Source: Melitaea cinxia (lineage: Eukaryota > Arthropoda > Insecta > Lepidoptera > Nymphalidae). Taken from it: a stretch of DNA of 64,000 nucleotides. The stretch is from positions 16,794,501 to 16,858,500 of the forward strand of contig NC_059399.1 in assembly GCF_905220565.1 (NCBI RefSeq), written 5' to 3'. The translations under genes and the position numbers were made by a program. The first letter of the stretch is position 1; every line of letters starts with the position of its first letter. Below the pieces are notes generated by a model. It was not told where the DNA came from and did not search any database. It worked only from the letters and a program-made list of their open reading frames with translations. Shown piece after piece: positions 31,726 to 42,194 of the stretch.

Positions 31726-33389
31726 TATAATTTATAATATTAATTAATTTTAAAACGTTAACACGATATATTTTAAGTCCAAAAACAAAGTTTCTTTTAT
31801 TTTTGTTTTATTATCGGTGTCCGTGTAAAAATTGTGAATCAGTCGTTGAAATATCTGACCCAAGGTCAGACCCAACCCAAACACCCACTTCTGTTAATGT
31901 ACAAAGCCACACAAGTATTTCACGTTCGAAAAAATTCTTCAAGTGCAAGTTCTCGCACAGCTCGCATTCTGCGCAGCTGATTAACATTTTACCAGACTAG
32001 ACGTCCGATCCAGTTTTACTCGTGTTTCGATAACTTTTTGCCAACTTAAATCACATCATGCAATTTTCTAACTAGTTTCATACATTTATTCCTAATAATT
32101 GTCACTTTGACGATATTGCGATTTTCTAAAATCATGTCCTCAATCTATCTAAGACTTAACATTTTTATTTACGGTCTAAAAAATATTCCCTATCTTTAGG
32201 CTTAATGTCTAGGAAAAGGTGTTGTGGTAACGTGAAATAATAGACCCAAAAAAAATTCTTGCTATAAAATTTCGAATTTCTCGACTACCGATACTAATAA
32301 CCTGCTCGTAACTGCTCGTAAACAGTTATGTTTTCCTAATGTGAGTAAGGTGGCTACCTAGATTTCCTTGAGGATGTCAATGTGTTTACCAGAAATGTGG
32401 GTCTAATGTCGTCTGAGAGATGATTCATTTAATCACAACGACGAATAAAGAACAAGGTTTTGAAGATCCTGTTACTATAACAAAAATAGGTTTATCAACA
32501 AAAACAATACACGCAATTAAGGGTTTTTCTTTTTCATCAAAGAAGCTATTGTTAAATTAATTACAGAAAATCGATTCCGAAAACATAATAAAAAGAGACG
32601 TCAGAATATTGGCTATTATTTAAAAACTGCTGACGTATATTGCAACGTAACAACGAATGGTCGTGAGTATGTGTTTCATATAGTAAGTCAAACAGCGCAA
32701 TAAAAATTTGTTTAAGAAGAAAAAAATCTCTAGGCCTATATTTTCGTGTGTCTCCACCGAAACTCTGAAAATAAGGGTTTATTATTCACAAAACGTTTGT
32801 CATTATTACTAGTACATCAGAACATAAAAGTTTCGACGCAAAAATTTATCTCGCCATTTGATTCAAATAATAACAAAAACGAAATATAATTTATGACCGA
32901 TTTCTTAAAACAATTCATCAGGATTACTAAATGCACATTTCATAACTTATACTTTGACAATCAAAAAAATATTTAATAGTTCGAATGGCATTCCACAATA
33001 TTCATTTTTCACAGTTAGTATGCCTGGATTGAAGTCCGAGATTTTTTCGCAATCGAGTCTTACATTTGCCCGAGTTGTGAAAAAAATATATGATTTTTTT
33101 CATGTATTTTATCTCAAACAAGATGTAACCTTCAGATCCTTTCGGTGCAGATAAAATTATTTTAACATATCGAACGAACCGGTTGTAACTGGTTTAAAGA
33201 ATTATTTCATAATTTCTAGAAATGCTATGTCAATATTATAATAAATATTACATATATAATTTAGTGTTCAATTAGTTCAATTAGAACCTTTTTGAATATT
33301 GCTTAAAATCTATTAATTCGATTTTCAAATTTAATTGTATTTTTCATCGTATAATTTGAGTCATACTATCCTATCATATTATACTTCTT
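31726..33389. other. No recognised feature
   Basis: AT-rich. A 65-codon forward frame at 31803-32000 has a Cys pair near its start, but no family, initiation or splice context I recognise. Confidence 0.45.
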
Positions 33390-33456
33390 TTGGCGCGAAA
33401 AAACGATAAGAGTAAATTTTTACGATGCGCGCTCACACCTTCATAAAAAACCCCGA

Positions 33457-34350
33457 CTAGAAAAAAGGTCAGGCTCAACCAGATCATGTATCTGGACCGG
33501 ATCAGGATACAATGAGGCATGCCGGATCCGGCAAGCTCTATCAGGACCAGGTCTGGTCCAGACAAGGATAGCCTGATGTAAAATATAATCAAGTAGGGTA
33601 AGGCATTCTGGATCAGGACCCGGTCCGGTCCAGATCAGGATAGCCTGATGTAAAATATAATCAAGTATGGTAAGGCATACTGGATCAGGACCCGGTCCGG
33701 TCCAAATCAGGATAGCCTGATGTAAAATATAATCAAGTATGGTAAGGCATACTGGATCAGGACCCGGTCCGGTCCAGATCAGGATAGCCTGAAAGAAATT
33801 ACGCGAACTGAGCCTGAATCGCGCTATTAAAGTTTTTAAGCGCACTTAGTATATATACAGTTATTAGGACAGTCTAGCAAGGAGTCCATTTCTACACAGT
33901 GGAGCAGTCGTAAGTAATAGGAAATAGTTAATTAGTAGTTAAATATTAGAAGTTAAGAAATAAAATTTAATTAATAATAATTAATTAATAACATAAAAAT
34001 AAATAAAAATAATTAATATCTAAAGTAAAAACATAAATAAATAATACATTAGAAAAAATAAACGGAAATAAATATCATAATAATTATGTTAAGTAACATT
34101 TATAATATCGTCGTTTTTTTTTTTTGTTAAACAATTTTTTCAAGAATAATTATACATTCGTGTTTTTTAAAAGGACCGGACCGAACCGGCTGATCAGGAT
34201 GAGATGAGATTTCCTGATCTGGACCTGATCAGGATGAGATAAGATTTCCTGATCGGGTCCAGACCAATCATCTGCGTTACATGCCTTATCTAATCCTGAT
34301 CAGACATGCCTGGTCCGGTCCTTCTCAGGAAGTCGAAAAAATTTCTACTC
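33457..34350. mobile_element. Terminal-inverted-repeat insertion with internal minisatellite
   Basis: The left end CCCGACTAGAAA is mirrored at the right by TTTCTACTCGGG. GGTCAGG/CCTGATC-type blocks are repeated in both arms. The interior holds a 72 bp tandem array, an AT-rich centre (33900-34160), and further GATCAGGATGAGATAAGAT repeats near 34195-34250. No transposase is visible, so it would be non-autonomous. The superfamily is not recognised. It interrupts an H module. Confidence 0.6.
33539..33792. repeat. 72 bp tandem repeat, ~3.5 units
   Basis: Units start at 33539, 33611, 33683 and 33755 (the last truncated at ~33792). Each has GATCAGGACCCGGTCCGGTC, AGGATAGCCTGATG and TATAATCAAGTATGG. 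A degenerate earlier unit lies at ~33491-33534. Because 72 is a multiple of three, the minus strand stays open for 134 codons with a 24-residue period. That is a by-product, not evidence of a gene. Confidence 0.95.
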
Positions 34351-34551
34351 GGGACCGATACGCTGAAGTTAGCTAGTCAACGAAGAAAAAGTTAACGACG
34401 TGAAGCTAACTAGCCAATGAAGTATAACTTCTTACGTGTGTACATAAGTACACACACACTTTTTTTAATGTTGTGCTTTTGAAAAAGCTATATCAAGTTC
34501 AAAAGAATATCATTTATATTTACTTTAAAAATTGTAATAATAAAACCTAAA

Positions 34552-34603
34552 ACACAGGTATTAAGTCGCCTACCTTAGGAACAAACGACGGTATGTTGTA
34601 ACA
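34552..34603 (+). mobile_element. SINE-2 tail fragment
   Basis: ATTAAGTCGCCTACCTTAGG and AACAAACGACGGTATGTTG match the end of 30388-30632. Confidence 0.6.
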
Positions 34604-34605
34604 GA

Positions 34606-34960
34606 CACAGATGCAACCCAACCTTCTAAAGATCCGACATGAAATATACAAATTAATCCTTGAAGGAACAGTGATAGCTGAACGATATTTCACGATTTCG
34701 AATGATTAGTCAATATCTTTTTGAATATAACAAAGTTTTTTGATCCTGACTTGATAATAATAATTTATCTGAATTTTAATAATTATGAAAATTTATAGCT
34801 TTACTAAAGTTTGTATAAATAATAATTAGAACATTACTAAAACTATTTCTCTCATCATCGTATTTTTTTTTTTTTTTTTTATTTATATTACACGTTTTAG
34901 TTTCTAATTTAAAAAATGTATTCTTATTGTATAATGCTATTTACTGCTATCTTTATAGTT
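34606..34960. other. No recognised feature
   Basis: AT-rich with a T run at 34864-34880. Confidence 0.45.
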
Positions 34961-34970
34961 ATGAGATTAA

Positions 34971-35307
34971 CGCTTTAGCTTGTAATATAGTACTGCTGGG
35001 GTTAGGCCTCTATTACCCCATGTAAGAAAAGGATCAGAGCTTAATTCAATCACACTGCTCCAATGCTGGTTGGCGAATACATTCCTTACTATGAGTAATG
35101 ATCACTATCAGGTGTACATGATAACAACAGGGACCAACAGCTTAACGTGCTCTCCGAGGCACGGTGGGGAGACCCACAAGGATTAACCACCAGACCGGAA
35201 ATCAATATTTATATAAACACAAATATCCACTGCGAGCAGGAATCAAACCTGCGAACGTCCGTGTTTAGGCACCGCCGACATACGCACCAATACACCAGAG
35301 CGGTCGT
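34971..35307 (-). mobile_element. Full-length SINE-1 (head 1b) with target-site duplication
   Basis: The 3' two thirds equal SINE-1, but the head differs: CAGGAATCAAACCTGCGAAC (B box region), GGCACCGCCGACATACGCAC and ACCAGAGCGGTCG. It is preceded by ATTTATATAAACACAAATAT instead of GGCCATACAAATG. ATGAGATTAA is duplicated at 34961-34970 and 35308-35317. It is the best example here of the second head. Confidence 0.9.
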
Positions 35308-35384
35308 ATGAGATTAAATTGTAGATAAATCTGTAAGTATGTAAGTGATCCCAGCAAAAATTACGCTTTTCCTATACGTTTTCA

Positions 35385-35716
35385 GCTGCTGTGCAGCTGT
35401 GTGGTTACGGCAGTGAAGAACAAGGCCACCCCCTCTCTTCCCATGGGTGTCGTAAGAGGCGACTAAAGGATGGCACACTGCTACTACCACCCTGGAACTT
35501 AAAAAGCCGACCGATAGCGGGATAACAATCCAACTGCTGGCTTTGAAATACATAGACCGAAGACGGGCAGCAGCGTCTTCGGTGCGACAAAGCCAGCCTT
35601 GCGGTTACCAACCCGCATACCCAGCGTGGTGACTATGGGCAAAACATATAAGTTCAGGCCATTTTTGGTGCGAACTTGTTCCAGCCTATGTCCAGGAATG
35701 GACTGTGATAGGCTGA

Positions 35717-35718
<2 letters not shown>
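35385..35718 (+). mobile_element. Family B copy, most complete
   Basis: It starts near GCTGCTGTGCAGCTGTGTGG, with CCACCCCCTCTCTTCCCATG and GTCGTAAGAGGCGACTAAAG, then all later blocks. It ends in the RTE-like tail CCAGCCTATGTCCAGGAATG, GACTGTGATAGGCTGATG, then a (TG)n run. The reverse open frames here recur at 8121 and 62453 and come from the repeat. Confidence 0.85.

Positions 35719-35757
<39 letters not shown>
35718..35757. repeat. (TG)n microsatellite
   Basis: About 18 TG units directly at the 3' end of a family B copy. Confidence 0.95.
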
Positions 35758-35759
<2 letters not shown>

Positions 35760-35760
35760 C

Positions 35761-36079
35761 GCATTCTGAGTTCATAACGAATTTCTCTAACGTCCAATTA
35801 CGTAGTAAATATTAATGGTCTTTGCATAATACGACATTGACATTTATTTTACATAAATCAAAACATATGATCTCGACCTTGAATAGATTGAGATCGGTCA
35901 ATGGGCTTACGAACGTAATACCAGTGACAGTTAATGTATTATATAATTTATTAGATATTTATAGAGTTGAGAATAAATATTAGCAGATGGTTACGAGTTA
36001 AGATCCGGCTTAACGTGTTTGAGTTTAGAATAATTTATAGCGTGTAGACAGCACCACCTATTGTTACATGACACTCTTA
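35761..36079. other. No recognised feature
   Basis: AT-rich spacer. Confidence 0.45.
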
Positions 36080-36362
36080 TTTTTTTTTTATGTCACTAGG
36101 TCGGCAAACAAGCGTACGGCTCACCTAATGGTAAGCGATTACCGTAGCTTATAGACACCTGCAACACCAGGAGCATCGCAAGCGCGTTGCCGACCCAATC
36201 CCCAATCCCCCCAGGAGCTCTGGTCACCTTACTCACCAACAGGAACACAATAGTGCTTGAAAACAGTATTATTTTGCTGTGATCTTCTGTAAGGTCGAGG
36301 TACTACCCCAGTCGGGCTGCTCCAAATTTTGAGCAGGAAATTCCTGCTGTGCCCTACCTCAG
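36080..36362 (-). mobile_element. Full-length family E copy
   Basis: A reference copy in reverse: T run, CTAGGTCGGCAAACAAGCGT, ACGGCTCACCTAATGGTAAG, CAGGAGCATCGCAAGCGCGT, CCCCAGGAGCTCTGGTCACC, AGGTCGAGGTACTACCCCAG and TGCTGTGCCCTACCTCAG. Confidence 0.85.
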
Positions 36363-36375
36363 TTAACGTTTTATA

Positions 36376-36545
36376 GACGATCACAGCTAGATAACACCAC
36401 CCTCAAGTAGTGTTGTGTTCTTGTGGTCAGCAAGGGCTCCTGGGGAGGATCGGGAGTAGGGTCGGCAATGCCCTCGAGATGCTTCTGGCGTCTATAGGCC
36501 ACGATAACCGCTTGCCATCAAGTAGGCCGTACGCTTGTTCGCCGA
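36376..36545 (+). mobile_element. Family E partial copy, inverted relative to its neighbour
   Basis: Starts mid-element at ACGATCACAGCTAGATAA and continues through GTCGGCAATGCCCTCGAGAT to GGCCGTACGCTTGTTCGCCG. Only ~13 bp separates it from the reverse copy to its left. Confidence 0.8.
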
Positions 36546-36555
36546 AATATATCAT

Positions 36556-37123
36556 TACATAGGATAAAATAAAGTCGTTTCCTGCTGTCTGTATGCTTAG
36601 ATCTTTAAAACTACGCAACGGATTTTGATGCGGTTTTCTTTAGTAAATAGAGTGATTCCAGAGGAAGGTTCATATTAATAAATAAAGAAATAATTATCTA
36701 CAACATACACATACGGTCATCTGTTCCTAAAGTAAGCAACTTAATGCTTGTGTTATAGGTAACAGCCAACTGGTATAGCTACATTTTTTTTTTGATAAAC
36801 TTACTTAGAAATAATACATATATACAAATAAATATATATATTACACCCAGGCTCGGGGTGAGAATCGAACCCACAACTCCCGGAGCATAAAACACACAAA
36901 CTACAAACAGCGCCAACGGGCTAGTCAAATAAATATGTATAATACAAGCATAATACATGCATAATTCATGCATAATATAGTAGAAGAATACTGATAGTAT
37001 TAGAGATTTCTAATGTGATGTCGTAAATAAACACATTGTTATACGCTTACATGCAAATATTTATTTTATATTTCGTATTTAGTATCAGCATTACGCCCGA
37101 CCGAAACCGGGGCGGGTCGCTAG
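36556..37123 (+). mobile_element. Helitron interrupted by SINE-2
   Basis: The 3' end CCGGGGCGGGTCGCTAG precedes T. The left part has AAGTCGTTTCCTGCTGTCTG, ATGCTTAGATCTTTAAAACT and GAGGAAGGTTCATATTA; the right part resumes ATGTATAATACAAGC. A SINE-2 (36675-36925) lies between. The exact 5' TC is unclear. Confidence 0.75.
36690..36925 (-). mobile_element. SINE-2 nested in a Helitron
   Basis: Reverse orientation: CGGTCATCTGTTCCTAAAGT at the tail side, ATTACACCCAGGCTCGGGGT, B box side GAGAATCGAACCCACAACTC, head CAGCGCCAACGGGCTAG. Relative order of insertion: Helitron first, SINE later. Confidence 0.8.
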
Positions 37124-37126
37124 TAT

Positions 37127-37480
37127 TTGTATAAAAATTAAAACGTATATCACTATAACTAATATATACAATATTATGATTAAGTTTATATATGAATATT
37201 TTATAAATACAAATGGGGTCAATGTTTGATATTGCAACAAAAGATAAATCAGAATTCATCAATATATATTTAACCTTCTGTGTTAATTAAAAATTTCTTA
37301 ACATCAAATTCAAGGAAATCTTTTCAAAATTACGATTTCACGTCAAGGAAAAAAAAAACATTTTTTTTTTCAAGACATTCACTGCATAGAAACTTTATGT
37401 ACTAATCTGAGCTACTGTAGTAGTTACTGTTTGAGGTACACATAGTTATATCTTAGTCTTCATATAAATTAATTAATAAT
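37127..37480. other. No recognised feature
   Basis: AT-rich spacer. Confidence 0.45.
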
Positions 37481-38118
37481 AATTGTATTTGCAGGCAAAC
37501 GAAGAAAAACCGACTTCAATTATATCGACAAGTAATACAACGTAGGTAAACGAAAAAATAGTCAAGTAAATACGCATTATCAAAGATTACTCCAAAAGCT
37601 GTAATCAGATCTCGATGAAATTTAAATATGATCACTTGATAAACATCGGCTTTTGATTAAATTAAAAATCATTAAAATCGGTACACCCAGTAAAAAGTTA
37701 TGCGGATTTTCGAGAGTTTCCCTTGATTTTTCTGGGATCCTATCATCAGATCCTGGTTTTTTTATCATGGTACCAAACTAGGAATATCTCCTTTCTAACA
37801 AAAAAAGAATTATCAAAATCGGTACATCCAGTAAAAAGTTACGTGGTATAATACAACGTAGGTCGACGAAAAAAGCGTCAAGTAAAAACGCACTATTAGA
37901 TATAACTCAAAAAGTAGTTGTTAGATCTCAAATAAATTTAAATGGGACCAATTGACACACACCACCTTTCGATTAAAAAAAAATTGTCGAAATCGGTCCA
38001 CCCGGTCAAAAGCTCTTAACGTTACATAAACGACAGAGTTATCCCCGAACATACATAAAATATACCTATATACCTATGAATTGAGTAAGCTCCTCCTTTT
38101 TTTGAAGTCGGTTAAAAA
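37481..38118 (+). mobile_element. Family C, long two-module copy
   Basis: It starts TTTGCAGGCAAACGAAGAAA with CCGACTTCAATTATATCGAC and ends CTCCTTTTTTTGAAGTCGGT. That gives terminal inverted CCGACTTCAA. Two related modules lie inside, each with AATACAACGTAGGT(A/C)(A/G)ACGA, GTCAAGTAAA, ATCT(C/T)AA-type and AAAATCGGT(A/C)CA blocks. No coding capacity and no superfamily that I can name with confidence. Confidence 0.75.
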
Positions 38119-38345
38119 TAGCCCGGAATCGCTTCAATGTTTAATTCGTATTAAGTTAACGTTATTTATAATTATCTATATAAAAAATTGCAATTCAATT
38201 GTAAATAATTATTTAATTCTATCCGATACAGATAATAATACTACAAACATCTTAGACGATTTGATAAAAGGAATTCAAATATTCCGAAACTCGTAAATGT
38301 CAATACATAAATAAATACGCTAATTCACAACTCATTCAACTTCAA

Positions 38346-38521
38346 TCTAATACTAATAATACGAATGTGAATGTAAGTTTGTTTGTTACGCTTTCACGCA
38401 AAAAATACTTTATCGACCATCATGAAACTTTGTACACATGTTCTTGGATATATTAGAGGTAGCATAGGATACTTTTTATTAAAAAATATTCAATGCGAGC
38501 GAAGCCGCGGGTAAAAGCTGG
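38346..38521 (+). mobile_element. Short non-autonomous Helitron (third type)
   Basis: TCTAATACTAATAATACGAA after A, ending GCGGGTAAAAGCTGG before T. CTGG fits the CTRR rule. Interior: ACGCTTTCACGCAAAAAATA and AGCGAAGCCGCGGG. 176 bp. Confidence 0.8.
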
Positions 38522-39462
38522 TATTTTATAAATAAATATTATGATTAATTTTAATATCCGTTGATCGTTCAGAAACAGAGCAACGCGGTTCAGAAATAAC
38601 AAGAATATTCTTAGATTATAATTGGTAATTATTAAAACCATACTATAATTAATATATAAATATTTATATGCTTCTAAATACAACTTTGCAACTATACGAT
38701 TTTATTTTTGTATGACAAATTTATTTATTTTGTTTATTATTTTAAAAATTTAATAAATAGTTAACCAACTGGTTGACCGCCTATTGTTCGTTTAATGATT
38801 TAATCGATATCCACACATGCCAAATATTTGTGGGGGCCATACCAAAGTTTTTCGCGCGATCAGCGTGGGCGTTGCTATGTATGTTAAATAATTCTGACAA
38901 GTTACGCGTCATATATAATTTTTATCATAATTTTTTTGAGCGAGTTGATTTAAAAAAATTTAGGCTATTAAAAGCAAGAAAGATATAGGCCTTATAATAT
39001 CATCCTTCAGCTGACAGGATAAGAGTAATCTAAAACAATCTAACAAGCATCGAACGAAAACAAAATTACCAGGGTAACATATTTGTTATGTAACTTGTTC
39101 GATTATTAAATACAAATTACGGCAGACCTAAAATGATTATGTTAGATCTCAATCCAACTAATCCTACACTTATTTAATAAAATTATTCCTAAAAATATAA
39201 AAAAATGTAATAAGCAATAAAAATACCTAACTATTAGTCAGTGACGTATTATATGATGAACTTGACGACGACAAATTCCTTACGCAACAAAATGGCCTTA
39301 AAAATAAGTATATTTTGGGTTACTGTCAAGACCATTTGGGTGTGAGAACGGGATTTTGAACGGATGATACGTAATTAATAGCAATTAATGCAATCATTAA
39401 AATTTCATATTACTTGACACGGGGACCGATAGAAAAACTGAAGGTTAAATTTTTAATATTAA
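38522..39462. other. No recognised feature
   Basis: A forward 71-codon frame at 38773-38988 is not recognisable. Confidence 0.45.
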
Positions 39463-39477
39463 TAAATTACTTATTAC

Positions 39478-39847
39478 GTTGGCGCAACGGTTACAGCCAT
39501 GGTTTGTATCTGTTACGCTGGCGGTTGCGGGTTCGATCCCCGCAAATGACAAACATTTGTATTGGCCATACAGATGTTTGCCGTGGTCTAGGTATTGGTG
39601 CGGTCCTTGTGGGTCTCCCCACCATGCCTCGGAGAGCACGTCAAACCGTCGGTCCCGGATGTTATCATGTACACCTTATAGCGATCGTTACTCATAGTAG
39701 GGAATATATCCGCCAACCCGCATTGGAGCAGCGTGGTGGATTACGCTCTGATCCTTCTCCTACATGGGGAAAGAGGCCTATGCCCGCTTCAGCCTGTAAT
39801 ATCCAACTACTGGCCCAGTAGTGGGATATTACAGGCTGAAGCGTATC
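39478..39847 (+). mobile_element. Full-length SINE-1 (head 1a) with inverted tail duplication
   Basis: Head with A box (TTGGCGCAACGG) and B box (GGGTTCGATCCCC), complete body, and an abnormal tail. After GCCTATGCC the tail's own last 29 bases appear in reverse (39785-39813) before the normal tail (39815-39843). The 15 bp TAAATTACTTATTAC flanks the whole unit (39463-39477 and 39848-39862). All open frames here are shadows. Confidence 0.9.
39785..39843. repeat. 29 bp inverted repeat at a SINE tail
   Basis: Arms 39785-39813 and 39815-39843 match at 28 of 29 positions with a 1 nt spacer. Confidence 0.95.
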
Positions 39848-39945
39848 TAAATTACTTATTACTTTAAATAGAATTGTGAAACCACATCCAGAATACACAT
39901 AGCAAAGAAATTAATAATATGATACATGTTCTTTTAACGGCATAA

Positions 39946-40155
39946 CGGAGGTAGGGCACAGCAGGACACATTCTGCTTAAGATCTGGAGCACCTTACAGA
40001 AGATCGCAGCTAAATAACTAGCCAGAGCTCCTTTGGAGGGTCAAGGGTAGGATCGACAACGCACTTTCAATGCTTCTGAAGTTGCAGGCGTCCATAAGCT
40101 ACGGTAATCACCTACCATTAGGAGGACTCTACGCTTTCTTGCTTCCTTAGTACTA
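39946..40155 (+). mobile_element. Family E copy
   Basis: GGTAGGGCACAGCAGGACAC, CTTACAGAAGATCGCAGCTA, GCCAGAGCTCCTTTGGAGG and TCCATAAGCTACGGTAATCA; the central GTGTTCCTGTTGGTGAG part is deleted. Confidence 0.75.
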
Positions 40156-40519
40156 TTAAAAAATAATTTACAAACACAGGAGACAATTCAAATATAAATA
40201 AAAAAATATTTCAACTTATTTAGACTTATCCTGCTCATAAATTAAATATCTCGAGACTTAAAGTTCAATTATCAATGCGGACTTTCGTACCATGATACTG
40301 AAAAAGGTTTAAATGACCAGTTGACCCTGTGTGACGAGGAAGTAGGTGAAATGCAAAAACAAAATGTTAAAATATACGAATTATGTTACCTTTTACTTAT
40401 TTCCTGCACTTTTTTAATAATAACGTTTAAAGTTTAATTAATTATTATAAAAAATAAAGATAATAACATATTATCGACATGAAGAATTATCACAAATATA
40501 TCTGAGTAGTGTGGGAAAG
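40156..40519. other. No recognised feature
   Basis: AT-rich spacer. Confidence 0.45.
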
Positions 40520-40925
40520 GTTACAGCTTAATTCGCAACGTTTTTCCATCGCCGATTTGTTGATATATTTTCTATTAAGAGTAACGATCGTTATCAGGTA
40601 TCTATGATAAACAAACAAACAAACGGGACTGACAGCTTAACCTGCTCTACAAGACACGGCAAAGAGATCCACAAAATAAACGCCTAGATCGGAAACCAAT
40701 ATTATTATTATTTACTATTATTTATTTTATACTTTATTGTACACCACAAATATATTACAAACAAAGCATAAAGATAGTTACAGACAGTGAAGTACAATGG
40801 GCGGACTTATGGCTAATTAGCCATTTCTTCCACACAACCCATATATAATATTTATACAAATATACAAATATTCATCCTTCGGTGTTTAGGTGCACACTAC
40901 TGCACCAGAGGGTTGTCTGTCTATA
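40520..40925 (-). mobile_element. SINE-1 (head 1b) relic split by a LINE tail
   Basis: The body (AGAGTAACGATCGTTATCAG, CGGGACTGACAGCTTAACCT, GGAAACCAATATT) and head side (AATATTCATCCTTCGGTGTT, TGCACCAGAGGGTTGTC) are separated by the LINE 3' UTR at 40701-40843. AATATT repeats on both sides may be its target duplication. Confidence 0.65.
40701..40843 (-). mobile_element. LINE 3' UTR insertion
   Basis: In reverse: ACTTTATTGTACACCACAAA (complement of GTACAATAAAGT, the polyadenylation region), TATATTACAAACAAAGCATA and GGGCGGACTTATGGCTAATT. It has a TTATTATT end. Same family as 27991-28073. Confidence 0.65.
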
Positions 40926-40984
40926 TCAATACATATAATAAAAATGTAAATGTAATATGTTTGTGCACGCTAATCTCAGTGAAA

Positions 40985-41026
40985 CTTATCACAATATATT
41001 AGTTTTCACTAATATATTGTGATAAG
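40985..41026. repeat. Perfect 18 bp hairpin
   Basis: CTTATCACAATATATTAG (40985-41002) and its exact reverse complement (41009-41026) with a TTTTCA loop. Confidence 0.95.
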
Positions 41027-41140
41027 CTTCATTTAACATTTAGTGTTTGTTTTATGTCAATTGGTTCTTAAATTAAAAGTTATGGCAATTTAAAGAATCA
41101 CACTGAACATCTAAATACCCAAACGACAGTGTTTAAGTCA

Positions 41141-41433
41141 AATAATTATGTTTGCTCGCAAACGAAAAAAAACCGACTTTAATTCAATCGACAAGTAATA
41201 CAACGTAAGTAGACGAAAGAAATTAACAAACACACTAATCGTCACTACGATTTTCGAGGGTTTCCCTCGATTTCCCTGGGATTCCATCATCAGATCCTGG
41301 TTTCCTTATCATAGTATCACCCTTGGGATCTCCTTTCCAACAAAAAAAAGAATTATCAAAATTGGTTCATAAACGACGATAAAAAAATATACAGTCGAAT
41401 TGAGTAACATCCTCCTTTTTTAAGTCGGTTAAA
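41141..41433 (+). mobile_element. Family C, short copy
   Basis: TTTGCTCGCAAACGAAAAAA and CCGACTTTAATTCAATCGAC at one end, TCCTTTTTTAAGTCGGTTAA at the other. The middle modules are deleted; the TCGATTTCCCTGGGATTCCA block is kept. Confidence 0.8.
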
Positions 41434-41449
41434 AATAAACCATAAGATA

Positions 41450-41510
41450 TATCCAAAAAATGCTGTCCAAAGTCACTATTCCACGTGGACGAAGTCGCGG
41501 GCACAGCTAG
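41450..41510 (+). mobile_element. Helitron 3' end fragment
   Basis: CCACGTGGACGAAGTCGCGG followed by GCACAGCTAG before T. Only the 3' terminus is recognisable. Confidence 0.65.
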
Positions 41511-41681
41511 TTTAAAAAATAAAAATATTGAATCTAAATCACTGTTAAGTAAGTTCAAGTTGGCAGTTACGTCAGTGTTAATGACATTGCCGTTATATAC
41601 AACGTCGTGACGAACTTGACGTAACATGATAAAAGGTCAAAATTGAAATAATTACTTAAAATGTTTATAATACATATCCGA

Positions 41682-41898
41682 TGGCGGGGTAACCATCTAA
41701 CTGCTGGCTTTGAAATACACAGGCCGAAGACGGGTAATAGCGTCTTCGGTGCGACAAAGCCAGCCCTGCGGTCACCAACCCGCCTGCCCAGCGTGGTGAC
41801 TATGGGCAACACACATGAGTTCACGCATTTTTGGCGCGAACTTGTGGAGGCCTATGTCCAGCAGTGGACTGTATAGGCTGTAATGATGATGATGATGA
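41682..41898 (+). mobile_element. Family B copy
   Basis: CGATGGCGGGGTAACCATCT, AAGACGGGTAATAGCGTCTT, CCAGCGTGGTGACTATGGGC, GGAGGCCTATGTCCAGCAGT, and a (GATGAT) tail. The three open frames over it belong to the repeat. Confidence 0.85.
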
Positions 41899-42194
41899 AA
41901 TAATTTATAAAAATGTTTAATAAATAAAATTTTATTACGAAAAAATACTAAAAAAGTTAATTTCAGATGCTTTGCGAAACATGACACTGACACCAATTAC
42001 AATGGTTTGTCGATACATTAAAATGAAAATAAAAGATCAACCTTGTATATGTTAAGATCCGTTAACAGGGTTTGTTCACGATCAAAGTAATACGGACAGT
42101 CAACACTGCCGTGATTAATTAAAATGCAGTATCTTTTTTTTACCGTTTTTATTAAATTTTGACAGCATTAAAATTCTTTTATGATTACAATTAT

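Larger units (their letters stand above)
33390..34466 (+). repeat. H module split by an insertion
   Basis: Left part: TTTTGGCGCGAAAAAACG...TACGATGCGCGCTCACAC (33390-33452). Right part: CTGAAGTTAGCTAGTCAACG...TACATAAGTACACACACAC (34371-34466). Together they align with 31540-31725. The piece between is the element at 33457-34350. Confidence 0.65.

Noticed and set aside
31803..32000. 65-codon forward frame with a CxxC-like start
   Set aside because: The Cys pair alone is not enough; no partner Cys/His spacing or family resemblance seen.
33441..33845. 134-codon reverse frame with three copies of a 24-residue repeat
   Set aside because: It exists because the DNA repeat unit (72 bp) is a multiple of three. 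No start context, signal or known family.
39414..39821. 135-codon forward frame
   Set aside because: Covers the SINE-1 head and body. Equivalent peptides occur at other SINE-1 copies.
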